Shown piece after piece: positions 1 to 5,004 of a DNA stretch of 5,004 bases. The stretch spans positions 1-5,004 of the forward strand of contig JAGDAG010000232.1 of the NCBI GenBank assembly GCA_017959625.1, read 5' to 3'. Source of the stretch: Abditibacteriota bacterium. GTDB lineage: Bacteria > Armatimonadota > UBA5829. A model generated the notes under the pieces. The model was not told the DNA's origin and ran no database searches. It worked only from the letters and a program-made list of their open reading frames with translations. The position numbers were made by a program, and so were the translations under genes. Positions within the stretch are counted from its first letter, which is position 1, and each line of letters opens with the position of its first letter.

Positions 1-1
1 G

Positions 2-709
2 CTTAACGCCATAGGGCTCCAGAACCCCGGCGCCCGCAAGGTCCGGGACGAATATCTCCCCCGGCTGGAAGCCTTTGATACCATGGTGATTCTGAATATC
101 ATCGGCAGCGCGGTGGACGAGTATGCGGCCCTGGCGGAGATGTTCGACCCCGTGAGCCGGGTGGACGCTTTTGAGATAAACGTCTCCTGTCCCAACGTAA
201 AAAGCGGGTGTATGGCCTTCGGCACCTCTGCGGAGGGCATAGAATCGGTGGTGAGGGCGGTCCGCGGGCGGACACAAAAGCCCGTTATCACCAAGCTTTC
301 CCCCAACGTGACCGATATAGCGGAGATGGCCAGGGCAGCCGAAGGGGCCGGCAGCGACGCAGTTTCACTGGTGAACACCTTCCTGGGCATGGCCATAGAC
401 CCCTACAGGCGCAGCTTCGTCCTTGCCAACCGCACCGGGGGGCTTTCCGGCCCCTGTATAAAGCCTATCGCCCTGCGTATGGTCAACGACGTCTTTCGCG
501 CCGTAAAGATACCCATCCTGGGACAGGGAGGCATAATGACCGGCGAGGACGCCATAGAGTTTATGCTGGCGGGAGCCACGGCTGTCAGCGTGGGGACGGC
601 CAGTCTTGTCACGCCCGACGCCGCAGCGAAGATCGTGGAAGAGATAAAAGAATATATGCGCCGGACCGGCGTTGAAGATATCAATACGCTTATAGGCGCT
701 GTAGAATAA
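2..709 (+). CDS. pyrD: Dihydroorotate dehydrogenase, class 1B catalytic subunit (5' end missing)
   Basis: It oxidises dihydroorotate to orotate, the fourth step of UMP synthesis, in the cytoplasm. The frame is open from base 2, so the gene enters from the left. 235 residues are visible, and about 70 N-terminal residues are missing compared with the usual 300-310. The visible part begins LNAIGLQNPG, a typical PyrD block. It continues with INVSCPNVKSG, whose Cys (codon 188-190) is the expected class 1 catalytic base, then KLSPNVTDI, NTFLGMAID, ANRTGGLSGP and the FMN phosphate-binding GQGGI and VGTAS segments. The sequence between the catalytic Cys and the C-terminus resembles the NAD-dependent class 1B (PyrDB) enzymes. 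These work with the iron-sulfur/FAD subunit PyrK, which would probably be encoded just upstream, outside the window. An internal ATG at 83 is not the true start, because conserved sequence continues upstream of it. The family call is very secure; the 1B subclass is somewhat less so. Confidence 0.95.
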   Translation, partial: LNAIGLQNPGARKVRDEYLPRLEAFDTMVILNIIGSAVDEYAALAEMFDPVSRVDAFEINVSCPNVKSGCMAFGTSAEGIESVVRAVRGRTQKPVITKLSPNVTDIAEMARAAEGAGSDAVSLVNTFLGMAIDPYRRSFVLANRTGGLSGPCIKPIALRMVNDVFRAVKIPILGQGGIMTGEDAIEFMLAGATAVSVGTASLVTPDAAAKIVEEIKEYMRRTGVEDINTLIGAVE

Positions 710-726
710 ATCATCTGGAGAAAGAT

Positions 727-1806
727 ATGGCTAAATTATTCGGAAAGGAATATACCAAGGCCCAGCTTATGAAAAAGGCTGGCAATATCGATCAGCTGGG
801 GGGAGTCAGGCGCATGCAGTTTTGCGACGGCACCTCCAAGGGAGTGGAATGCGCCGTTTTCCGCACGGGAGCGGGGCTGAGCTTCACCGCCACCATAGAC
901 AGGGCCCTGGATATCACCTCGGCGGAATTCAAGGGGATGAGCCTTTGCTACCGCACGCCCATCGGCGAAAAGAGCCCTTATTTTTATGACCCTGCCGGAA
1001 TGGAATGGCTGTATTCCTTCCCTGCAGGCATGTTTTCCACCTGCGGGCTTATGAACGTGGGAGTGCCCAACGAGTTTGACGGCGATATCAAGGGTCAGCA
1101 CGGCAGAGTGAGCAATATCCCCGCTTCCAACGTGGCTGTGGACGGCTACTGGGACGGAGACGACTACGTCATGTACGCCAAAGGCAAGATCAGGGAGACC
1201 GCCTTTTTCGGGGTCAATACGGTGATAGACCGTACCATCAGCTGCAAGCTGGGTGAAAACAAGGTGAAGGTGGAAGACGTGATCACCAACGAAGCCAACA
1301 GGCCCATGCCCCTGATGGTGCTGTATCACATGAACACGGGTTTCCCTCTTCTGGACAAAAACAGCTATATATGCTTTGCTTCGGAAAAGACAGTCCCCAG
1401 AGACGCCGAAGCGGAAAAGGGAATTGGCGAATACAACGTTATGCAGGACCCCGTCAACGGATATGCGGAGCAGGTGTTTTACCACACCATGAAGGCCCGG
1501 GAAGACGGCGTCACCTGCGCGGCCCTCATCAATCCTGATATCAAGCTGGGGTATTACGTCAAATACAACACGAAGGAGCTGGGCTATATGACCCAGTGGA
1601 AGTGTATGGACGAAGCCCAGTACGTAGTGGGGATAGAGCCTGCCAACTGCCACGTTTACGGTATGGCCTGGGAGGCCGAAAACGGCACCCTGGAATATCT
1701 GGATTCCTTTGGATCCAAGCACGTGGCCTTTGAGATAGGAGTGCTTTCCGGAGAAGAGGAGATCGAAAGCTATAAGGCTTTGGTGGCCTCGATCCTTAAT
1801 GGGTAA
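727..1806 (+). CDS. DUF4432 family protein, aldose 1-epimerase (galactose mutarotase)-like
   Basis: A complete 359-residue soluble protein with no signal peptide or membrane segment. The fold is inferred to be the galactose mutarotase-like beta-sandwich. Family-like blocks are DRALDIT (58-64), PAGMFSTCGLMNVGVP (99-114), the GQHGR segment (123-127), LYHMNTGFPLLD (199-210) and VGIEPANCHVYG (301-312). H125, H201 and E304 are the best candidates for sugar-binding or catalytic residues, by analogy with the His/Glu pair of aldose epimerases. The family is widespread and often lies in sugar-use loci, but its substrate is mostly unknown, so mutarotation is an inference. The ATG at 727 is supported by a TGGAG ribosome site at 716-720. 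The gene starts 17 bases after pyrD and is probably cotranscribed with it. Nothing in the sequence links the two functionally. A strong terminator follows the stop codon. Confidence 0.88.
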   Translation: MAKLFGKEYTKAQLMKKAGNIDQLGGVRRMQFCDGTSKGVECAVFRTGAGLSFTATIDRALDITSAEFKGMSLCYRTPIGEKSPYFYDPAGMEWLYSFPAGMFSTCGLMNVGVPNEFDGDIKGQHGRVSNIPASNVAVDGYWDGDDYVMYAKGKIRETAFFGVNTVIDRTISCKLGENKVKVEDVITNEANRPMPLMVLYHMNTGFPLLDKNSYICFASEKTVPRDAEAEKGIGEYNVMQDPVNGYAEQVFYHTMKAREDGVTCAALINPDIKLGYYVKYNTKELGYMTQWKCMDEAQYVVGIEPANCHVYGMAWEAENGTLEYLDSFGSKHVAFEIGVLSGEEEIESYKALVASILNG

Positions 1807-1809
1807 TGC

Positions 1810-1856
1810 AAAAAAAAACAATATCCCGGCTCTTTTGAGCCGGGATCTCTTTTTTT
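1810..1856. terminator. Bidirectional intrinsic terminator between convergent genes
   Basis: A perfect 10-bp stem (ATCCCGGCTC at 1823-1832, GAGCCGGGAT at 1837-1846) encloses a TTTT loop. On the plus strand it is followed by a T-rich tail ending in a run of at least six Ts (1847-1856). On the other side there is a run of nine As at 1810-1818, which is a T-run for minus-strand transcripts. It can therefore end both the pyrD/DUF4432 transcript and the leftward ruvC-cdsA transcript. The right-hand T-run reaches into the cdsA stop codon (TAA, 1857-1855), so the space is used very economically. Confidence 0.93.
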
Positions 1857-2835
1857 ACATATAGTTCGGCAAAAACAGCATGATGTAGTAATAGGCGAAG
1901 GGGGCGGTAAAAAGTATGCTGTCGATGCGGTCCAGCACTCCGCCGTGCCCGGGTATCAGGTTGCCGAAATCCTTTATGCCTATCTCTCTTTTGATGGCCG
2001 ACTCGGTGAGGTCGCCCATCTGAGACACTATGCCGAAGACCGCTCCCATAAAAAGGGCGTGGGCAAAAGGCAGATGGATAAAATACCCCGTGATACAGGC
2101 AAGGATCACGGAACCGGCCCATCCTCCTATGCTGCCTTCCCAGGTCTTGTTGGGGCTTGACTGGGGGCTGAGCTTATGCCTGCCGAAACGTTTGCCTGCA
2201 AAAAATGCAAAGGTATCCGTGGCCCAGGTGCACAAAAGCACCAGCATAACAAGGCAGTTGCCCGCGGGGACTTCCTTTCCCAAAAGCTCCATCTGTCCGC
2301 AGAAGCATTTCAGCATCACCAGATGGCTCAAAAGCCAGCCCACGTAAACCGCTCCGAACAGGGTGATGCTTATGTTCTTCAGAGGCTCCCGCTTTTGCCG
2401 GAAAAACTCCGTGAGGAACCCCAGAAAGAGAAGCCCGGTTATCATGAGAGGGAACATGGGGGTTATGCTCAGAACGTCATGCTTCAGAGTAAGCCTGGCA
2501 AAGCCCTGGATATGTATGGAAAGGGCGTTCACTATCTCATTTGCCGTTTCATCGGGCAGAGGAAAATCCCTGGAGACGGCGGCAAGCATGTTCTGCGCCA
2601 GCTCTTCAGTGTTTTCCGGAACAGTGACTGCCGAAAATACGCATACCACGGTGGCTATCATACCCAGCCACCATATAGGATGGATATCGATCTTCTCGGC
2701 TCCTTTGTAAAGTTCATAAACGCCCAGCACTGCCACAAGGGCTACCCCCGCCGCCATGGGTATGGCGTTGGGGATGATGACCAGGCTGATGATGAACACC
2801 ATGCCTATCAGGGCGCTGACGGTTCGTTTTAACAT
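1855..2835 (-). CDS. cdsA: Phosphatidate cytidylyltransferase (CDP-diacylglycerol synthase)
   Basis: An integral membrane enzyme that makes CDP-diacylglycerol from phosphatidic acid and CTP, the branch point for bacterial phospholipids. At 326 residues it is longer than the usual 260-290. The diagnostic C-terminal signature is clear: SAIKRE (279-284), KDFG (288-291), PGHGGVLDRID (295-305). It is preceded by the conserved CTWATDTFAFFAGKRFG (202-218) and SPNKTWEGSIGG (227-238). The Asp residues D207, D302 and D305 fit the metal/CTP site. Hydrophobic stretches at about 7-21, 26-43, 53-71, 126-144, 155-172, 193-213, 236-255, 258-273 and 305-322 suggest eight or nine membrane helices. A polar stretch at about 73-122, between helices 3 and 4, accounts for the extra length. 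The ATG at 2835 has an AAGGAA ribosome site (2847-2842) that overlaps the stop codon of the upstream gene. This is the last gene of the leftward operon, ending in the shared terminator. Confidence 0.95.
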   Translation of the reverse strand: MLKRTVSALIGMVFIISLVIIPNAIPMAAGVALVAVLGVYELYKGAEKIDIHPIWWLGMIATVVCVFSAVTVPENTEELAQNMLAAVSRDFPLPDETANEIVNALSIHIQGFARLTLKHDVLSITPMFPLMITGLLFLGFLTEFFRQKREPLKNISITLFGAVYVGWLLSHLVMLKCFCGQMELLGKEVPAGNCLVMLVLLCTWATDTFAFFAGKRFGRHKLSPQSSPNKTWEGSIGGWAGSVILACITGYFIHLPFAHALFMGAVFGIVSQMGDLTESAIKREIGIKDFGNLIPGHGGVLDRIDSILFTAPFAYYYIMLFLPNYM

Positions 2836-2845
2836 AGGCTTTTCC

Positions 2846-3049
2846 TTAACGGTCGCTTGTCAGATGCCAGAAGCCGCAGCTTTTGCATCTGTAAGGCTTC
2901 ATATCTTCACCATATTGTTCGTATATCCGGTCGCTGTGTTCGAGAGCCGCTTCCTCGGTGTCGTAACGGCTTTTCCCTTCGCAGCCCCGGTTGTTCACCG
3001 ACCAGAATTTTTTGTCGGAGACGCGCCGCTTCTTTTTGATCTTCGGCAT
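2846..3049 (-). CDS. Small hypothetical protein with probable C-terminal zinc-binding motif
   Basis: A 67-residue basic protein. The N-terminus is very lysine/arginine-rich (MPKIKKKRR). It is followed by a segment with C23, then SRYDTEEAALEHSDRIYEQYG, likely helical, and a C-terminal YRCKSCGFWHLTS with C55, C58 and H62. C23, C55, C58 and H62 could together hold one zinc ion. The arrangement of one early Cys, a helix, then C-x2-C-x3-H ending in WHLT resembles small uncharacterised proteins seen in several phyla and phages; I know no proven function. Nucleic-acid binding is a reasonable guess from the basic N-terminus plus zinc knuckle. The gene looks real: its ATG shares one base with the stop of the cyclophilin gene (TAATG). 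It has a GGGAAG ribosome site 4 bases upstream (3059-3054), and its stop codon sits in the cdsA ribosome site. Confidence 0.8.
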   Translation of the reverse strand: MPKIKKKRRVSDKKFWSVNNRGCEGKSRYDTEEAALEHSDRIYEQYGEDMKPYRCKSCGFWHLTSDR

Positions 3050-3483
3050 TAATCTTCCCGGACGGCCACCTTCAGCATGAAGTCTCCCTGCTCAATGCTT
3101 TTCACCACGTCCATACCCTTTGTGACCTTTCCGAAAACTGCATACTGCATATCCAGATGCGGAAAAGCGCCCAGGGTTATATAAAACTGGCTGGAAGCGG
3201 AATCCGGCAGCACGGAACGGGCCATGGCCACCACGCCCTCCGAGTCGTGTTTCAGTTCGGGGCACACCTCGAGAGGAATGTTTTCACCGGAGCCGCCGGT
3301 GCCGTTTCCTTTGGGGCATCCTCCCTGTATCACAAAACCGGGTACAACGCGGTGCCACGTCAGGCCGTCGTAAAAGCCCTGCCCGGCAAGTTTGATAAAA
3401 TTGGCGCTGGTTATGGGAGCAAGCTCTTCAAAAAGTTCAAATTCTATTGTTCCTTTGTTTGTCTGGATAACTGCTGTTTTCAT
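3049..3483 (-). CDS. Cyclophilin-type peptidyl-prolyl cis-trans isomerase, cytoplasmic
   Basis: It catalyses cis-trans isomerisation of prolyl bonds in protein folding. It is 144 residues, a minimal single-domain cyclophilin with no signal peptide, so it is cytoplasmic. The core motifs are HRVVPGFVIQGG (44-55), PDSASSQFYITLG (93-105) and HLDMQYAVFGKV (109-120). Active-site residues equivalent to human CypA R55, F60, Q63 and F113 are R45, F50, Q53 and F100. The position of CypA W121 is H109, a common bacterial variant expected to weaken cyclosporin binding. The usual Gly after LD is Met112. The start at 3483 has an AAAGGG ribosome site that overlaps the ruvC stop, with 9 bases between the genes. 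Its stop codon overlaps the start of the small zinc-motif gene, so translation of the three genes is probably coupled. Confidence 0.95.
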   Translation of the reverse strand: MKTAVIQTNKGTIEFELFEELAPITSANFIKLAGQGFYDGLTWHRVVPGFVIQGGCPKGNGTGGSGENIPLEVCPELKHDSEGVVAMARSVLPDSASSQFYITLGAFPHLDMQYAVFGKVTKGMDVVKSIEQGDFMLKVAVRED

Positions 3484-3492
3484 GTTTTCCCT

Positions 3493-3981
3493 TTATTTCA
3501 TGAGTTCTTTCATCCGCGAGGAATGGGAATGGCATATTGCAATGGCCAGGGCGTCGGCGGCGTCGTCGGGCTTTGGGACGGAAGACAGCCCCAGGATATT
3601 GGTTATCATATACTGGACCTGTTGTTTTTCGGCTTTTCCGTAACCTGTCACCGACGATTTTACCTCCATAGGCGTATATTCCGTTATGGGGAGCCCCCTT
3701 GAATAAACCGCCAGGGTAAGAACGCCGCAGGCTTTGGCTACTTCGATGGCCGTAGTGGTGTTGCGTCCGTAGAAAAGCCTTTCTATGGCAACCTGATCCG
3801 GCATATATTCCGTAAGGATAGAATTGATGTCGGTATAAATATCCAGAAGGCGCTGGCAGGCCGGCTCTTCTTTCGGTGTGGTTATGGTTCCCCAGTCCAC
3901 ACAATAATCCTTTCCCCGGATATGATCTATGACGCCGAAGCCAATGATGGCCGTGCCCGGGTCTAAACCCAGTATCCTCAT
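3493..3981 (-). CDS. ruvC: Crossover junction endodeoxyribonuclease RuvC
   Basis: A Holliday junction resolvase that cuts four-way DNA junctions as a dimer, acting with the RuvAB branch-migration motor in recombinational repair. It is 162 residues, a normal length. All four acidic catalytic residues of the RNase H-like fold are visible: D7 in MRILGLDPGT, E67 in VAIERLFYGRN, and D140 and D143 in KPDDAADALAIAICH. The block TPMEVKSSVTGYGKAEKQQVQ (103-123) matches the conserved DNA-contact region. The ATG at 3981 is preceded by TGAGG (3990-3986) at good spacing. It is the first gene of the leftward operon. ruvA and ruvB, often its neighbours, are not in the operon and must lie elsewhere if present. 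Confidence 0.97.
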   Translation of the reverse strand: MRILGLDPGTAIIGFGVIDHIRGKDYCVDWGTITTPKEEPACQRLLDIYTDINSILTEYMPDQVAIERLFYGRNTTTAIEVAKACGVLTLAVYSRGLPITEYTPMEVKSSVTGYGKAEKQQVQYMITNILGLSSVPKPDDAADALAIAICHSHSSRMKELMK

Positions 3982-3990
3982 TTTTCCTCA

Positions 3991-4042
3991 CAAACGATAT
4001 AATACTTATATTAATTATATCACAAAAAAAAAAATCGCGCCA
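3991..4042 (-). promoter_or_regulatory. AT-rich probable promoter region of the ruvC operon
   Basis: A very AT-rich stretch lies just upstream of the ruvC ribosome site. On the minus strand it offers several -10-like hexamers: TATAAT (4019-4014), TATAAG (4010-4005) and TATTAT (4004-3999). A TTGTGA hexamer (4025-4020) could serve as -35 for TATTAT, but the 15-base spacing is short. No convincing -35 exists for TATAAT. Which box is used cannot be decided by eye. Confidence 0.4.
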
Positions 4043-4078
4043 CCGCCCGTTTCTGAGGATGACCGGGTGTTATGCGCG
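4024..4078 (-). terminator. Terminator-like hairpin with T11 tract upstream of ruvC (possible attenuator)
   Basis: Read on the minus strand, CGCGC (4078-4074) pairs with GCGCG (4040-4036), and inside it CACC (4069-4066) pairs with GGTG (4044-4041), with an ATAA bulge. An uninterrupted run of 11 Ts follows (4034-4024). The stem is imperfect and the loop is large, so strength is uncertain. It could stop leftward antisense transcription coming from the divergent gene, or act as a leader terminator if a ruvC promoter lies farther upstream. Confidence 0.35.
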
Positions 4079-4087
4079 CCGTTTTTA

Positions 4088-4096
4088 TGATATAAT
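4088..4096 (+). promoter_or_regulatory. Extended -10 promoter for the DUF1638 fusion gene
   Basis: TG-A-TATAAT is a perfect match to the sigma-70 extended -10 element (TG at 4088-4089, TATAAT at 4091-4096). No good -35 hexamer is found 16-18 bases upstream, which extended -10 promoters tolerate. Transcription would start near 4102-4104, giving a leader of about 20 bases that contains the GGAG ribosome site at 4115-4118. Confidence 0.65.
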
Positions 4097-4123
4097 AAAT
4101 TAGATAAGAACAATGGAGCGTAT

Positions 4124-5004
4124 ATGAAGATCAGAATAATCGCCTGCGGGGTTTTCGAGCCGTACATAAAAGCAATGGCTCCGGAGCCCGGAAACAGCTC
4201 GGAATGCCTTTTTCTGGACGCAGGCCTACACGAATTTCCCGACAGGCTGAGACAGGCTGTCCAGGAGGAGATCGACCGGATATCCCGGGAGAAGGAGGAC
4301 TATGACGCCATAGTTCTTTTTTACGGTTTGTGCGGAAGAGGCACTGCCGAGCTTACCGCCCGGGAGATACCGGTATTCATACCGAGGGTCCACGACTGTA
4401 TCGCTTTGTTTATGGGTTCCGACGCCGCATACAAAAAGGAATTTGCAAAAAACCCCGGCACCTTTTACCATACCCTGGGGTGGCTTGCAAAAAAAATCAA
4501 CCCCAACGAGATGGCGGCGGTGGATCTTTACCGCAATTACAACGATATCGGATGGGACATGCATCCCGAATTTGAACGCCTCGGAAAAGAATACGGCGAA
4601 GGGAATGCGGAATATATCCTGAAGTTTGCCGCATCCTGGCAGAAGAATTATTCCAGGGGAGCCTATATCGATATGGGCTTTTCCGAAGACAAATACGCCG
4701 AAGAGACCCGGGTCATGTGCCGGGCTTTCGGCTGGAAGTACGAAAGAATAAAAGGAGACATGGCGTATCTGCGCCGATTGTTCCGTGGGGCTGCGTCGGA
4801 CAGGATATTCGTATTGCCTCCTTTTTCTGCGTCCAAGGCCAGCGGCGACGACCGTATCTTCAATGCGGTGGCGGCCGGGGAAAAGGAACATTCGTTTTAC
4901 GAGACGGAAACCGTTCTTTATGACGAAGGGGCGGAAAAAAGCAAAAAAGGCATCGGCCTGGGGATAGACGCCGGAGGCACCTATACCGACGCCGTTATCT
5001 TCGA
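4124..5004 (+). CDS. DUF1638 domain protein fused to ASKHA (hydantoinase A-like) ATPase domain (3' end missing)
   Basis: An open frame from the ATG at 4124 to the window edge, 293 complete codons and continuing. GGAG (4115-4118) lies 5 bases before the start. Residues 1 to about 265 match the DUF1638 pattern: IIACGV (5-10), DAGLHEFPDRLR (32-43), FYGLCGRGT (66-74), IPRVHDCIALFMGS (86-99) and PGTFYHTLGW (111-120). A lysine-containing hydrophilic linker (about 266-276) is followed by GLGIDAGGTYTDAVIF (278-293). This is the phosphate-1 ATP-binding loop of the actin/Hsp70/sugar-kinase (ASKHA) fold, in the form seen at the N-terminus of hydantoinase A/oxoprolinase-like proteins. DUF1638 has no proven activity that I know of; as I recall, its genes often lie near corrinoid methyltransferases and their activators. 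A role in ATP-dependent activation or metal handling of such enzymes is inference. C8, C70, H90 and C92 are candidate metal ligands. It is transcribed divergently from ruvC with its own promoter. Confidence 0.85.
   Translation, partial: MKIRIIACGVFEPYIKAMAPEPGNSSECLFLDAGLHEFPDRLRQAVQEEIDRISREKEDYDAIVLFYGLCGRGTAELTAREIPVFIPRVHDCIALFMGSDAAYKKEFAKNPGTFYHTLGWLAKKINPNEMAAVDLYRNYNDIGWDMHPEFERLGKEYGEGNAEYILKFAASWQKNYSRGAYIDMGFSEDKYAEETRVMCRAFGWKYERIKGDMAYLRRLFRGAASDRIFVLPPFSASKASGDDRIFNAVAAGEKEHSFYETETVLYDEGAEKSKKGIGLGIDAGGTYTDAVIF

Noticed and set aside
736..1821. 361-codon open frame on the minus strand
   Set aside because: It is a mirror of the DUF4432 gene, His/Val-rich in the way typical of antisense translations, and crosses the terminator region.
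2176..2832. 218-codon open frame on the plus strand
   Set aside because: It is antisense to cdsA, without motifs, and cdsA carries the full family signature.
4113..4127. Four-codon frame ATG GAG CGT ATA TGA overlapping the DUF1638 start (ATGA overlap)
   Set aside because: It has no clear ribosome site of its own, and its ATG overlaps the GGAG used by the main gene; it is most likely chance.
4226..4891. 221-codon open frame on the minus strand
   Set aside because: It lies entirely opposite the DUF1638/ASKHA frame, which has clear family motifs; the minus-strand translation shows no recognisable domain.
1..5004. CRISPR arrays, tRNA or rRNA genes, insertion sequences
   Set aside because: No regularly spaced repeats, tRNA-like cloverleaf, rRNA sequence, transposase motifs or terminal inverted repeats were seen; the window is almost fully occupied by ordinary genes.

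Overview
This window comes from a bacterial chromosome of moderate to fairly high GC content, with a well-defined Shine-Dalgarno sequence before nearly every gene. The dihydroorotate dehydrogenase looks like class 1B, the NAD-linked type common in Firmicutes and other anaerobes. The DUF1638 protein belongs to a family I associate mainly with anaerobic bacteria and methanogens that use corrinoid methyl transfer. An anaerobic bacterium is therefore likely, but the phylum cannot be fixed from this sequence.

Left part (1-1856, plus strand): the 3' part of pyrD (pyrimidine synthesis) is followed after 17 bases by a complete DUF4432 gene, a galactose-mutarotase-like protein. The pair ends at a strong 10-bp hairpin with A- and T-runs on both sides, which can stop transcription from both directions.

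Middle part (1855-3981, minus strand): four tightly packed genes are read leftward in the order ruvC (Holliday junction resolvase), a cytoplasmic cyclophilin-type prolyl isomerase, a 67-residue protein with a probable zinc-binding C-terminus, and cdsA (CDP-diacylglycerol synthase). Gaps are 9 bases, a 1-base stop/start overlap and 10 bases, so this is almost certainly one operon with coupled translation. It joins DNA repair, protein folding and phospholipid synthesis, without ruvA or ruvB next to ruvC within the operon.

Right part (3982-5004): a 142-base divergent intergenic region holds a consensus extended -10 promoter for the rightward gene. It also holds an AT-rich probable ruvC promoter and an imperfect hairpin followed by 11 Ts on the minus strand. 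The rightward gene starts at 4124 and runs off the window. It encodes an N-terminal DUF1638 domain joined to the start of an actin-like ATPase (ASKHA) domain of the hydantoinase/corrinoid-activator type. This fusion is the most interesting item in the window.
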